Below are positions 1-14,800 of a DNA stretch of 64,000 nt, piece after piece (positions within the stretch are counted from its first letter, which is position 1; each line of letters opens with the position of its first letter). The translations under genes and the position numbers were made by a program. Below the pieces are notes generated by a model. It ran no database searches. It saw only the letters and a program-made list of their open reading frames with translations, and was not told the origin of the DNA. This DNA comes from Myxocyprinus asiaticus. Its lineage: Eukaryota; Chordata; Actinopteri; Cypriniformes; Catostomidae. Where the stretch lies: assembly GCF_019703515.2 (NCBI RefSeq), contig NC_059348.1, forward strand, positions 25,512,656 through 25,576,655, written 5' to 3'.

Positions 1-1113
<1,113 letters not shown>

Positions 1114-1314
1114 CAGGTGCATCTCAATAAATTAGAATGTTGTGGAAAAGTTCATTTATTTCAGTAATCCAACTCAAATTGTGAAACTCGTGTATTAAAT
1201 AAATTCAGTGCACACAGACTGAAGCAGTTTAAGTCTTTGGTTCTTTTAATTGTGATGATTTTGGCTCACATTTAACAAAAACCCACCAATTCACTATCTC
1301 AAAAAATTAGAATA
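1114..1314 (+). repeat. Left terminal inverted repeat of the complete Tc1
   Basis: Matches the reverse complement of 2494-2694 with a handful of mismatches. The inner end is marked by a shared AAAAAATTAGAATA block, a second copy of the motif near the outer tip, so each arm carries two related transposase-binding-like sites. Confidence 0.9.
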
Positions 1315-1376
1315 TGGTGACATGCCAATCAGCTAATCAACTCAAATCACCTGCAAAGGTTTCCTGAGCCTTCAAA

Positions 1377-2414
1377 ATGGTCTCTCAGTTTGGTTCACTA
1401 GGCTACACAATCATGGGGAAGACTGCTGATCTGACAGTTGTCCAGAAGACAATCATTGACACCCTTCACAAGGAGGGTAAGCCACAAACATTCATTGCCA
1501 AAGAAGCTGGCTGTTCACAGAGTGCTGTATCCAAGCATGTTAACAGAAAGTTGAGTGGAAGGAAAAGGTGTGGAAGAAAAAGATGCACAACCAACCGAGA
1601 GAACCGCAGCCTTATGATTGTCAAGCAAAATCGATTCAAGAATTTGGGTGAACTTCACAAGGAATGGACTGAGGCTGGGGTCAAGGCATCAAGAGCCACC
1701 ACTCACAGACGTGTCAAGGAATTTGGCTACAGTTGTCGTATTCCTCTTGATAAGCCACTCCTGAACCACAGACAACATCAGAGGCGTCTTACCTGGGCTA
1801 AGGAGAAGAAGAACTGGACTGTTGCCCAGTGGTCCAAAGTCCTCTTTTCAGATGAGAGCAAGTTTTGTATTTCATTTCGAAACCAAGGTCCTAGAGTCTG
1901 GAGGAAGGGTGGAGAAGCTCATAGCCCAAGTTGCTTGAAGTCCAGTGTTAAGTTTCCACAGTCTGTGATGATTTGGGGTGCAATGTCATCTGCTGGTGTT
2001 GGTCCATTGTGTTTTTTGAAAACTAAAGTCACTGCACCCGTTTACCAAGAAATTTTGGAGCACTTCAGGCTTCCTTCTGCTGACCAGCTTTTTAAAGATG
2101 CTGATTTCATTTTCCAGCAGGATTTGGCACCTGCCCACACTGCCAAAAGCACCAAAAGTTGGTTAAATGACCATGGTGTTGGTGTGCTTGACTGGCCAGC
2201 AAACTCACCAGACCTAAACCCCATAGAGAATCTATGGGGTATTGTCAAGAGGAAAATGAGAAACAAGAGACCAAAAAATGCAGATGAGCTGAAGGCCACT
2301 GTCAAAGAAACCTGGGCTTCCATACCACCTCAGCAGTGCCACAAACTGATCACCTCCATGCCACGCCGAATTGAGGCAGTAATTAAAGCAAAAGGAGCCC
2401 CTACCAAGTATTGA
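1377..2414 (+). CDS. Tc1-like DD34E transposase, intact open reading frame
   Basis: A 345-residue cut-and-paste transposase. Residues 15-130 hold the paired DNA-binding region: a helix-turn-helix near EAGCSQSAVSKHV, then a basic GRKRCGRKR hook and a second DNA-binding part. The DDE catalytic domain follows, with first Asp in LFSDESKF, second Asp in FQQDLAPAHT and Glu in NPIENLWG, the DD34E spacing usual for Tc1. The protein ends AKGAPTKY and a TGA. A shorter start at MGKTADL, 13 codons in, is also possible and looks more family-like. No stop or frameshift is present and all three catalytic residues are there. Whether it is expressed cannot be seen. Confidence 0.93.
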   Translation: MVSQFGSLGYTIMGKTADLTVVQKTIIDTLHKEGKPQTFIAKEAGCSQSAVSKHVNRKLSGRKRCGRKRCTTNRENRSLMIVKQNRFKNLGELHKEWTEAGVKASRATTHRRVKEFGYSCRIPLDKPLLNHRQHQRRLTWAKEKKNWTVAQWSKVLFSDESKFCISFRNQGPRVWRKGGEAHSPSCLKSSVKFPQSVMIWGAMSSAGVGPLCFLKTKVTAPVYQEILEHFRLPSADQLFKDADFIFQQDLAPAHTAKSTKSWLNDHGVGVLDWPANSPDLNPIENLWGIVKRKMRNKRPKNADELKATVKETWASIPPQQCHKLITSMPRRIEAVIKAKGAPTKY

Positions 2415-2493
2415 GTACATATACAGTAAATGAACATACTTTCCAGAAGGCCAACAATTCACTAAAAATGTTTTTTTTATTGGTCTTATGATG

Positions 2494-2694
2494 TATTCTA
2501 ATTTTTTGAGATAGTGAATTGGTGGGTTTTTGTTAAATGTGAGCCAAAATCATCACAATTAAAAGAACCAAAGACTTAAACTACTTCAGTCTGTGTGCAT
2601 TGAATTTATTTAATACACGAGTTTCACAATTTGAGTTGAATTACTGAAATAAATGAACTTTTCCACGACATTCTAATTTATTGAGATGCACCTG
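2494..2694 (-). repeat. Right terminal inverted repeat of the complete Tc1
   Basis: Inverted partner of 1114-1314, ending in CACCTG followed by the duplicated TA. Confidence 0.9.
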
Positions 2695-2745
2695 TATGTA
2701 TAAAGCTTTGAAATTTGCATCACCTGGCCTTTCCAAATGATGACT

Positions 2746-3498
2746 GAGTTTTTATTAATGACAACTTTAGAATTTAGAAAGTAACAGTAACTTAATTAAA
2801 ACTTGTAAGAATAGTAAAAAATTTAACTAAGTTGAGTAAACTATTTTTTTAAATTTGAGATAACTATTAGTATTTACAGTAGATTCAGTAATGTATTGCT
2901 ATGTTTAAAATGTAGGGTGTTTGTGAACTGGTTTGTGACCATGATGTTATATATATATACTGTTTCTTATGTAATGTATCACCAGATTGATAAATGAAGT
3001 AATGCTGATGAGATACAATTGGAGTGCAAGTGTTTAGTCATCACAACAACTAGTAGTCAAATCATTTTGAAAGAGACTTTTGGATTGAGAAATCCTTTTT
3101 GGACGCTGTACGATCAGACAAACACAGCTCTGAGAAGATGATTTATCCACAAATGTCATGCTTTGCAATGACAGCACTACTTCAAGTGTATCTTGTGTTC
3201 TGTCTCAGCACAGTTTAAAGCACACTGCCTGTGCCCAATGAGGTATTTTGGCACCTTGCTGTGGTGTCCTGTTCAACTAGGCAAAATACCTTTGCAAGGA
3301 AACAGATGACACAATCATTCTCTGTTCTTCAGCTATTATTTGTCCTCCTGGCTCTCTTATTCCAACATCTCTGCCATTCGAAGTTAAAATCTAAATTTGG
3401 ATCCACTTTCCAGATCCAGATGTTTCAAACAGAAAACTGCGCTTTTAAAATTTGCTTTAATTTGTATAGGATGACTGTGTATGTAATAGTGAAGTAGG
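2746..3498. other. Unannotated AT-rich spacer
   Basis: AT-rich sequence with no long open frame on either strand and no repeat recognised. A short TA run sits near 2950. An 88-codon frame at 3231-3497 has no recognisable similarity or splice context. Confidence 0.5.
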
Positions 3499-3500
3499 TA

Positions 3501-4241
<741 letters not shown>

Positions 4242-4379
4242 TCACATGTGTGTGATCTGATTACCTTGTTACTGGTTTAAAGTAACCCTGTTAGTGGTTG
4301 ACTATATGCTCCTCCATGTTTGTGATTGATTTTTATGCTTGAATGGAACATTCCATTTGGACTTTATACTGAGCCTCAC

Positions 4380-4661
4380 ATTATCACGAGTAGTTGCTGA
4401 GATGAGATGGGAGATGTAGGATCTATTTGCAGGCTTTAATATAAATGATGACAGTGAAACAAACAAATGGGAACTGACAAAGGAGGAACTAAACTAGAGG
4501 GTATTTATACATACAAGGCCTAATGAGGGAATGGAAAACAGGTGAGAACAATAAGGAAAAGATGGCAGTGATGAGGGCAGTGCATACTGGGTAACGTAGT
4601 CCAGGGGAAACACTTCAAAATAAGAGTCCTAGGAAACACGAGGGAGACAGACTGTGACACA
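4380..4661 (-). repeat. Possible solo LTR or LTR fragment
   Basis: On the minus strand this begins TGTCACAGTCTGTCTCCC and resembles a dispersed cyprinid repeat that I associate with LTR elements. No partner LTR, primer site or coding remnant is nearby. The boundaries and class are uncertain. Confidence 0.35.
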
Positions 4662-4892
4662 CATCATATTTTCTTCATCACTTACTAAGAGTCCTTCATT
4701 TGAAGCTTGCAGTGGGGCACTAGCGGGAATGATCATGGTTGTTCATGCTTACTTACTTCTGTCCTATGCTCATCATGTGAGAACCCTACATGTGGGAGGA
4801 AGATGTGTATAAATTTCCATGACATACATGCTCACTTTTCACTCCTTCCATATGGTGAGGTTTAACATATTTTAGCCTTTTTCTTTTGATTA

Positions 4893-5937
4893 AAGGTGAA
4901 CTCAGCAACTTTTTTGTTTGTGTCATCTTGGAATTGCGGTGGCACCTAGTGGTGTGGATACAGCATCATTGAAAATCAATAGTTTTTAGTTGCAGATGCC
5001 ACTGTAGAAATTCACTATTCACAATCACCCATGATTAATAACCTTGTTTCATGAACATTAGGTGTCAGTGGCAGCACTTTTGCAAAATTAAATTACATGC
5101 CTTATTAGACATTTGGCTGCAGTTTCCCACTGAAATGTCCAGTGGGGGGCGCCATTAGCGGGTGAAATGGTGTTGTAATCAGATGAGGTATTTAAGGTGA
5201 ATTTTAGATGGAGGTTTTAATGAGTAAAACTTACCTCCCTAACATTAACCATGAAAATCAAAGAGGTAGACACAAAACAGACATCATTACCCTTAACCAA
5301 TGCCTTATGCTAACTGATAGTGTCCAAAAACAAAATGAGAAATAAAAAGTAAATTTTCTGCAGCAACCAATCATTTCATGACACTCTTTTCTCATGTGTC
5401 AGCTTGTATGCTTGACTGGTCTCAAACCACAGGCTTCCGAGTTCCAAGTCCAACACTTTATGAGGTGAGCTACCGCAGAAGCCACTAATTGTGTTGGAAT
5501 AAGTGTGTAAATGTAGCTGAGTCTGTAATACAAGGGTTAAAATGTATTGTTTTTCAAATGATATGTTAGAGGAAAAGTGTTTCGAGCGTCTGGTATTAAT
5601 TGCACCATAAAACTGCAATGAAACAGAATTTGGCACGTAAAAATGTTGTTTTAGTACAGTACATTCTATGAGACTAGGTTGATTAATTTAATCCAAGACT
5701 GAAAGTTTTCAAATACAGGGCAGTTACTGAGATTAAGCGAATAGTATTTGACTGGTCATGTGATTCTAACATGACCGCCGCCATGAGGAAACCCTCTCAT
5801 CGTAAAGTAAAACAGCTTTTATAATGTCATGTGAGTGGTCATGATTATGTACAAATGTTTAAAAATTTCAATTAATTTGTTTAGAAGTTAAACTTTTTCT
5901 AAAGAGGAAAACATTACTGATTGAATCTTTAAAAAAG
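4893..5937. repeat. Dispersed repeat, possible MITE, related to 25138-25360
   Basis: The right half (about 5745-5935), read on the minus strand, matches 25138-25360: both share the order ATCATGACCACTCA, ATAAAAGCTGTTTTA, a GAGAGGGT block, a GCC/CATGTT block and ATCACATGACCAG. The ends start near TTAAAGGTG (4892) and finish with CTTTAAAA (about 5930). No coding capacity. Confidence 0.5.
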
Positions 5938-6180
5938 TGTCCAAACATCCTGCAGCTTTCCTTGTCCCCAAATATCCTGTCCCCATTCTAAAACATTCTG
6001 ACCACATACTGCAGAAAAATTCCTCACAAATTAGGTACAGAAACTGCCAAGATTTAATATATGGTGTGTTGAAAACTTATTTTTGCTTTCCAGAGCTAGG
6101 GTATTGCTATGTAGTTGCTAGGGTGTTTTGGATGTTTGCTAGGTGGTTGATTATTGGCCCAAGTCAAAAGAGCCCATCCT

Positions 6181-6480
6181 TAAAGGAACAGTTCATCAAA
6201 AAATGAAAATTATCTCATTATTCACATAACCTGATGCCATTCCAGATGTGTATGACTGTCTTTCTTCAGCAGAAATCAAATTAAGATTTTTAGAAAAATG
6301 TTGAAGATCTGTAGGTCCTTATAATGTAATTAAATGGATGCCATTAGGCTGCTGGCTGTTTGACGGTCCAAAAGGCAGCATAAAAATAATCCACACAACT
6401 CCAGTCGATCAATTAATGTGTTCTGAAGCAAATCGTTAGGTATGTGTAAGAAAAAAATCAATGATTAAAACTTTATTCTG
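6181..6480 (+). repeat. Arm of a TTAA-ended dispersed MITE family
   Basis: Begins TTAAAGGAACAGTTCATC and runs through the same internal order (GATGCCATTCCAGATGTG, a CTTCAGCAGAA block, GTAGGTCCTTATAATG) as the copies at 7553-9230, 10615-10904 and 35888-37839. Only one arm is visible here. No coding capacity. Confidence 0.7.
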
Positions 6481-6870
6481 TCCCCTAGCTAAATCTATGG
6501 GATTCATTCACCTGTTTTAATCATCCACCTGGTGAAAATCATAAGTCTGATTGCTTAGAAAAGTATTAGCACACCTCTCCTCAACAAGACACATGATTTG
6601 AGGTTTCATTCATGTCTGACAAGTCAGGTAGCAAAGTTTAATACTTGGGGTTAGGGGTTTTGAAAAACTTTCTGTGTCTTGGGTGTGTTTCTACTTTTGG
6701 AAGAAGTATTAGACAGTGAATCATTTTAGTTCTAATGGCATGGGAGGAATGAGAGTTTAATTCTGGGACGACATCCCAAACCTCTGGAGGAGAAGAGCTC
6801 AACGCTGAGGCACAGCAGTCGAAGGTTGAGATCCACACCCTCTGACAGATTCACTTCATTATTCTAGTCA

Positions 6871-6923
6871 CACACACGCACGCACGCACGCACGCACGCA
6901 CACGCGCACACACACACACACAC
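6871..6923. repeat. CA/CACG microsatellite
   Basis: Simple tandem run of CACA and CACG units, visible directly. Confidence 0.95.
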
Positions 6924-7224
6924 AGACATACCGTGCACCTTTGATATTTGTGTCACTCTTGTCCTATTGGGCCTTAACCTGAACTGACACTAATGTTGCA
7001 AGTCTGTATCTCTACCCATCAACACCACAGTTTTGTGGTTTGTGGGAGTTCACTGAATGATTAATTATTTCAGATATCAGAATAGAACATAAATTGTACA
7101 TATCTTATACTGATTGATCAGTTTGCCCCATTATATTTTGGATTCAAAACTATTATGGATTGAAAACCACCTCCTCATGAGCCCACACTAACAAAATAAT
7201 GTAGTTATTTCAAGAAAATCTAAC

Positions 7225-7229
<5 letters not shown>

Positions 7230-7262
<33 letters not shown>
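7230..7262. repeat. GA microsatellite
   Basis: Uninterrupted GA dinucleotide repeat of about 16 units. Confidence 0.95.
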
Positions 7263-7266
<4 letters not shown>

Positions 7267-7552
7267 TCCAATCTGATATGTTGCTTATAGAGCTGTCTCA
7301 CTCTTGGGTGTTTCAGGCTACAGATGTTTTCTGCAGGCCAAGAGGTGATGGGAAAAGCATTATCTTCTCAGATGGTCATCTAAACCACTAGACTTTTAAC
7401 TCTGCTCTGACACTTTTAAAGAGTTAGACAAGTGGTATTGCCAGAAACACACAGTAAAACAACATTACAAAGCATGATTGGGTGGCTGTCTAAAATTGTG
7501 AACTTTTTCCTACACCAGAGGAGGAAAATAACCAACTATTAATAGCAATTTT

Positions 7553-9230
7553 AAAGGGATAGTTCAACCAAAAATTTAAATTCTCAATTAATTTGCTCAC
7601 CCTCATGCCATCCCAGATGTGTATGACTTTCTTTCTTCTGCTGAACACAAACAAAGATTTTTAGAAGAATATTTCAGCTCTGTAGGTCCTCACAATGCAA
7701 GTGAATGGGTGCCAAAATTTTAAAGCTCCAAAAAGCAAATAAAGGCAGCATAAAAGTAATCCATAAGACTCCAGTGGTTAAAGGAATAGCTCACCCAAAA
7801 ATGAAAATTCTCTCATTCACTTACCCTGATGCCATCCCATATGTGTATGACTGTCTTTCTTCATCAGAAAACAAATTAAGATTTTTAGAAATATGTTGAA
7901 GCTCTGTAGGTCCTTATAATGTAAGTAAACAGGTGCCATCAGGCTACTGGCTGTTTGATGGTCCAAAAGGCATATTTAGGCAGCATAATAGTAATCAACA
8001 TGACTTCAATCGATCAATTAATGTGTTCTGAAGCAAATCGATAGGTTTGTGTAAAAAATAAATCGATAATTAAAACTTTATTAACTTTAAAAAATAGTTT
8101 CCTGCCAGCAGTTGACGCATCCATGACATAAGCATTATGGCGCGTTCACGTGAGAAGTTGGAAGCGCCCTCTTTGTATACAACAGAGGAACGAACGTCAC
8201 ACGAGAGTTCGTTCATTTCAAACAGCATCCCAACGCTGGCCGGAAGCAACGATTTAACGCTAAAAACATTTTAATTATTGATTTGTTTCTTACACCAACC
8301 TAGCGATTTGCTTCAGAAGACATTTATTGATCGACTGGAGTCGTGTGTATTACTTTTATGCTGCCTTAATATGCCTTTTGGACCGTCAAACAGCCAGCAG
8401 CCTGTTGGCACCCGTTTAATAACAGTTAAGACCTTTTTCATGCTAGTGCCATTTTTGATTTTTAATGGGAATGACAGCAAGGCTGCGAGGGATAGACTTA
8501 CAGTCTCTTCAATGGGCTGTGCTGCAGTTTAAAGTGTTTTTGGATTGTTCCACGGACAAAATATTGATAAAATATCAGTCCAAGAACATTCAGTATACAA
8601 AGAACTCCACAAAACATGAGTTGTGGAAAATCATATGTGATCTAGGAGCTTTATACAGCTTTATACCATTGGTGTCATTAAAGAAGTAGGTCTATAAGAA
8701 CCTACAGAGCTTCAACATTTTTATAAAAATCTTAATTTGTGTACTGCTGAAGAAAGACAGTCACACACATCTGGGATGGCATGAGGATACGTGAATAATT
8801 AGAGAATTTTCATCTTTTGGTGAACTACTCCTTTAAATATATATCCTCAGAAGCGATATGATAGGTGTGTTCTCCTCCCTAGTAGGTGGCGATATGCATG
8901 AAGAATGCGAATCGCTAAAAACAAAAGAAGAAGAATGTGAAAGTGAAAGTGGAGATTGATTATAAAAAAAGGACTTAAATATTGATCTGTTTCTCACCCA
9001 CACCTATCGTATCGCTTCAGAAGATATGGATTACTTTGCTGCCTTTGTGTTTTTTTAGCTTAAAAATTTTGGTACCCATTCACTTGCATTGTGAGGACCA
9101 ACATAGCTATGATATTCTTCTTAAAATTTTTGTTTGTGTTCTGCAGAAAAAAGAAAGCCATATACAATGAGATGGCATGAGCATGAGTAAATGAGAGAAT
9201 TTTCATTTTTGGGTGAACTATTCCTTTAAG
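7553..9230. mobile_element. Composite palindromic MITE: one copy nested inside another
   Basis: Outer ends are TTAAAGGGATAGTTCAACC (from 7551) and the inverse GGTGAACTATTCCTTTAA (to about 9229). A second pair of the same ends lies inside, at about 7778 and 8838. The inner copy is itself a fold-back: 7900-8070 is repeated inverted at 8275-8410, around a CpG-containing centre (8100-8270). About 270 bp at 8420-8690 interrupt its right arm. Flanking TTAA at the ends suggests a TTAA-targeting class. There is no transposase; the small open frames are artefacts of the repeat. Confidence 0.75.
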
Positions 9231-10614
9231 CACTTAAAAGTGAAATCATTTTAAATGTTAAAATATTCATAGTTCAGCTAAATAAAGACAACTATAAGTA
9301 AGCCATTTGTGGGTTGATTTCCATTTGTAGGTTAAAAATACAGAAAAATATTGTAGTTATAACGGGTGCCAAAGAAAGCATTTCCTCAATACAAATACTG
9401 TGTTCGCTTATAAATTCTGCATCATACTGTCATCTCATCTGTTGGTTGTTAACAGGGATATTTTGCTGTATAAATGTCAAGTAATGGAAATACACCAGGC
9501 TGCCAACTATCAACTATTAAATGAAGCACACAATGAAATATGTCCATTATGAAAAATAAAAATAAATAAAATATTTCAATATTTTGCTGTCATACTGTGA
9601 CAATTTGAGGAACAGGGAATGGAAAGCGCTATTCTTTCCATTTTCACACAGAAAAATGTTAACTTAAAAATGTGCTACATGTGGTAACGTCTAAATGAAC
9701 TGGTTTGATTCAAATCAAAAGAACTATTTAACATGTCTTAATCAACCTGAATACATCAGGTTACACCAACAAAGCTAGATCAGGTGAAAAACAGCTCCTA
9801 AAGGTCCATTTGCATTGCTGTTTCAGATGGTTATCTGAATGATTGGTCTCATCCATGGTGTACGGTTTGTATTAAGCCTTGTATAATAAAGTTCTGGAGA
9901 GTAAATTAATCTCACAGCTGCCTCGGAATTAAGCAGTGCTTGGTTTTGCAGGAAATTATCTCACGTCACAAATAACACAAACAACTGTATACACTTTGTT
10001 TTACACTTTGACTATGTTAGTGAATAATTGTGCAACCAAGCAGATGAAGCTGTGGTGTTGAGCAACCATGTCATTGCAAGGAAAAATTTTTTTCTAACTA
10101 AGCTTTAAGTTGTATGATATGTTGTCTCAGATCATAGTTTGTGTCCTCCCAAGGGATTTCACAGGAGGGTGGGTTATGCTCCCCTTTCTTTCTTCCCCCT
10201 CTTTCCTGCATCAAAGAAAAACACAAAGAGAGATTAAGGGCAAAGTATAAGGGACATATAAAACAACAAAACTAAAGACCCAGACACCATCCTCTGTCAG
10301 GATATCTGTGATCAGGGGGATGCTGGAGACAGGGGGCTATTTAAAACTCTCTTTGTGTGTTGGAGATGAAGGGATGTTTAAGACCAAAGTTACACTACAG
10401 ATGTGCTTATACTGTAGCCATCGCTGCAGTACAGTTGATTTCTGAATCATCCATGGAGGCCTAGATGAGACTCATATAGGTCTGTTTAACTCATCTATAT
10501 ACACAATACAATTCATATGCTGTTTATCATTGACCAACTTCTGTCCCCATGTCTGTTGTTTATCTGTTGGCATATGCTGCAATAAGCCATTAACATGATT
10601 ACCAGTTCATTTTT
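9231..10614. other. Unannotated AT-rich DNA
   Basis: No exon, RNA gene or repeat family recognised on either strand. Confidence 0.5.
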
Positions 10615-10904
10615 GGATAGTTCACCCAAAAATATACATTATTACCCTCATGTTGTTCAGAATCTGAATGACTTTCTTTCTTCCATGAAACACTAAAGGA
10701 AACGTTTGACAGAATTTCGACTCAGTCACCATTTAGTCTTCTTTCATTGCAATTTTTTCCATATAATGTTAGAGAATGGAGACTAAGGCTAACATTCTGT
10801 CTAACATCTACTTTAGTGTTTCATGGAAGAAAGAGTTTGGAAGAACATGAGAGTGAGTAAATGATGACAGAATTGTCATTGTTTGATTAACTATTCCTTT
10901 AACC
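10615..10904. mobile_element. Short palindromic MITE
   Basis: A 290-bp fold-back with ends GGATAGTTCACCCAAAAAT and ATTGTTTGATTAACTATTCC. The two halves also mirror each other inside: CTTTCTTCCATGAAACACTAAAG is answered by its inverse near 10810-10835. A compact relative of the 7553-9230 family. Non-coding. Confidence 0.8.
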
Positions 10905-11802
10905 TTCTGATGCATGAATTATTAAATCACATAGGACAAAATATCTTAAGCTTATTCCTAATCATTCCCGATATTTTTATGAAATCTTTCCATGTATGAT
11001 TTTTATTTTTTTTATTACATATTTAGAGAGAGTTATACATCAGTACATTGCAATGGAATATAATGGTAAATATTCCAGAGGTGCTTGTATCGCCACATTC
11101 GAATTGAAGCTGTCATAAAAAAATAAAAAAATAAATACAAAATAAATAAATAAAAAAGGCCAGTCATATAGAATTATGGATGAACGTCAAGGGTAATCAC
11201 CCGTGCTGGTTTGAATGGAAAATCACACCCTGACCTGTTATGTTACATTCAATATTTCAGAAGCTTGATACAGTAATGATAAAAAAAGCAATTCTTATTT
11301 GTGTGTTAGACATCCTCAGGCATGACCAATTTGATGTAATCTGCAGTACATGCATCTGCTTATTCTCTGTTTCCTTGAAGGTCGACAGAATACAGTATCT
11401 ACATCAATACATCCTGCAATTACATGAGACCAGCTGTAGGCACCAATTATATTCAATTATACCAATTACCAAGAAAAGCCCTCTGCCATACAAAGATGCC
11501 AACATCTTAATCCAACAGCAGTCATTCTGCTCAAGTTGAAAGAATGCAGAGGTAAAACATAAACATTGTGTGTATTCAAAAAGCTGCAGAGGCTGATGGT
11601 TTCCACAAGTACATTTTGGACTGTGGCACACATAATTAATCAGTGATTAAAACCCCCAGGTTTCAGTGGATTTAGATTCAGCTGTGTTGTACAAAATCAA
11701 AATACTATGTGTATTGTTAGGGATTATAAAAATAATGTGTTGCAGCATGATTTCTGTGTCTTAGAATGTACATTTTGCTCAGTTGTCCAAGATTTACAAT
11801 GG

Positions 11803-11838
<36 letters not shown>

Positions 11839-14800
11839 TCACAGGAAACCACTATCTCATCTCTAATTCTGTGTCCTACCCTGTACAGCTGTCTAACCTC
11901 AAACTCACTAAATTCAATTCAGTTTATGTCAATCCATTTTTATTTGTACAGTACCTTTAAAAACAACTTTGTCTCAAAGTGTCTGAAGTATTATGCAATA
12001 ATAAAAAGGAAGCTCCCTTAAGAAGGCAAAAACAAAAAAAACAAAAAAAAAAACTTTACCAATGAGAAAAGCAAGACTTCCGAATAAGGAAGTCTGGCAG
12101 AATTTTATAAAGTAACTGTACTTGATTATAAAATTTGTTCAAGATGTTTTGGTGCTCATTGTGGTGAATTTACAATCAGTTTTCTGATGGTGGAGATTCC
12201 CTTCCATTTACAATTGGTCACACACTGTTACACAATAAGAGTGCGAATTGAGATGAATTGAGACCTGCAAAGTGCAGAGTACTGATAAGTGTAGTAGGTT
12301 GGATTCTAGTAGTAAATGCTGTAGGTTTTTTATGCAATGTTCAGCCTTTGTTATGTTCTACCACTTTTATTGTGAAATTGTGTTGTTTTGTATTTGTTTT
12401 GCTTGGGAGTAGTTTTTGCCTACTCTTGGTGTTGCTTGGTTTGAGTACTTATTTATTATTTTTTAAGTACTCGATTTCAGTAACACTTGAGTAATCGATG
12501 TATCTATATTTTATGACATTCCTAGTGAATATAAAGTTTCTAGTGTTTCAGACGTTTTTGAGACGTCTGTGATGTATTTTGTGATGTCCTTTCATAGTGG
12601 TTGTACAGCACACTGGTCAACTACTGTTGTTTTTATTGTGCTTAAATAAATTGATTGATTGATTAATAATCAGAGTGTTTTAGTATACTTTTATATCCAA
12701 TAGAAATTGTGCCCTTCAAAAAAGCCATCATATTGTCCTGTTGTCCAATGAATCTTCACAGGTAAATGTTATGCAGTTGTTTACTGAGTTAATATAATCT
12801 GTAAAATCTGGGAAATAAACTTTTTGTGCTGGTGGTGGAAGTCTTAGAGTTAAGGATCTGTGTTGCAAAAGCACAGGATGCAGCCATGATACCAAAGTGG
12901 AGGTGACCTAGGAACTGGGAAGATACCAAGATTGATATCCTGCTCTGTCATAATTCTTCCCTTTACCATGGCACTTAAGAGTGTTGTATGTCACATTTGA
13001 TAAACCGCATCTGCTTATCAGTAAGTAACAGGTTGGCAAGGTAGGATCTGTGGCATGAGGCCTAAAGTAGGGTTGGGGAAAAGGTCAAACAGAATTAGAT
13101 TTGTAAATGAATACTTGCGAATGCATGGTGGGAAGATAGGAAGGTCAGACAGATGATTTGCATTTGGTCATTTTAGTTTAAAATTATGTAATTATACATG
13201 TTCACGTGCTGTAAAGAAAACCCCTGCAGACAAAGGAATGGCAGCACATCCAGAAGCCAACAAAAAATGAGGTCAGGCTTAGGGCTGTCCTATTTTAACA
13301 CAGTATATGAAACAATGAGTTGGTGTTACACCATCTACATTTCATGTGGTCTAACAGATGGATGAAACTGTGTGTCATTGAAAAAGCAATTTATCAATGC
13401 ATCAGGATCACATTGGATATTTGGATCTTAGTTGATACATGGATCCATGCTCAAACATAAGCTTATAACCCGTTATGTGAATGGAGGCAACTTTGGCTGT
13501 ATAGATGGAAGAATGGCCTTTGTTAGTCTCCACAAACACAACATTTGTCATCCTACAATAACTGTATTATCAGAAACAACATTGTGTATTACCAAAGGCG
13601 GACCACAAAAGTAAGTCATAATCTGTAATTTTCTTAATTGCATTAGACATTGTTTTACAAAGCACTGGTACTGTTAAATGTAGCGTGTCTCATTGGGAAA
13701 TGAGCACTGCAAATTATATCTGTAGCCTCTGCCAACGGCTGAGGAGAACTCCATCTTGAGAATCAGAATTCTATGCTGTTTTTTTCCTTGGCAGGAAAAA
13801 TATTTCCACGGAAATTCAATGGATATTTTCCCTTAAAAACTTGGAAATTGGGATCCATGCCCAAGAGCTGTTGCAAATAAAGTTTTGAATTGGTGTTGTG
13901 CAGTGGAATAAGGTTGAAACGGACACTTTGCCTTGTTATTTTGGCAGTGGAGAGGGGAGAGGAATGGTAAAGCCCTGGCTCTGACTTCCAGAAAATGCAT
14001 CACAAAAGTCCTGTGGAATGCATAACTGTCTTTCTCCTCTCCCCCAGAGTCAAGGACAATACGATGGATGATCTGCTTGTATTGAATTGATGACTGTCTC
14101 ATGACATGGTTTACTAGACAAGTCCTGAAATTACAGCTTGACACTCTTCACTCTTGAGGTGAAAAAAAGGATACATTGAGCTTGGAGGATAACAACTTTC
14201 CCTTGTAAAAAGATTAATAAAAACAAGTAAAAGAGGAATGACATCTACATGAAGATCAAATTGATAATATCTCTTATAAATACATTTACTTTAGTTTCCT
14301 GTTTATCCCCCTGCTCAGTTCATAATTCAAATATGGCTTTTGTGAAAATTTTAAGATAGTAAGGATGCAATATATCATATCGTGATTTAACTAAGGAGAA
14401 TGCGTTCCAGGATTAACATCCTTGTTGATGCTGGAACAACCTTCCTATCAACCAATCAGATGTCAAGGTTACACTGTGTCCAAGCAGGTGCAAAATGATA
14501 TAGCAGCAAGTGATAAAAGCTCTTCCATGTTAATCTGAGCTTTTGATCATGATAAGTGACATATGACAGGACATTTTGCTAATCGTTTGGTCTCTATTTC
14601 TATGGCTTCATGCTGGGTAGCCCTGCCAACTACTTATTGGTTCAAAATCTTGCTAAACACAACAGGACTTTAAATGTCAAAGATCTTCTGATTGAGTGTG
14701 ATTGCATCATGTTGGGTAGCAGTTTTGCATTTAGTGTGGTTAACGAATTGCTCGTTGATGGAAATGCATTGCACATGTCACACCAACAAAACGTGGTTAG

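Larger units (their letters stand above)
1114..2694 (+). mobile_element. Complete Tc1-like transposon with about 200-bp inverted repeats
   Basis: A 1581-bp element flanked by TA dinucleotides (1112-1113 and 2695-2696), the canonical Tc1/mariner target duplication. Terminal inverted repeats of about 201 bp (1114-1314 and 2494-2694) begin CAGGTGCATCTCAATAAATT and match with only a few differences. It contains one uninterrupted transposase gene. A second copy, inverted and broken, lies at 56740-58311. Near-identical arms and an open gene indicate a recent insertion, here into an older Tc1 copy. Confidence 0.95.
6638..7550. other. Spacer with two microsatellites
   Basis: No gene or transposon recognised apart from a CA/CACG-rich microsatellite at 6871-6923 and a GA run at about 7230-7262. 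An open frame at 6638-6838 on the minus strand has no recognisable features. Confidence 0.5.

Noticed and set aside
6871..6923. Regular CA/CACG array as CRISPR-like
   Set aside because: No spacer-repeat alternation; it is a microsatellite in vertebrate DNA.
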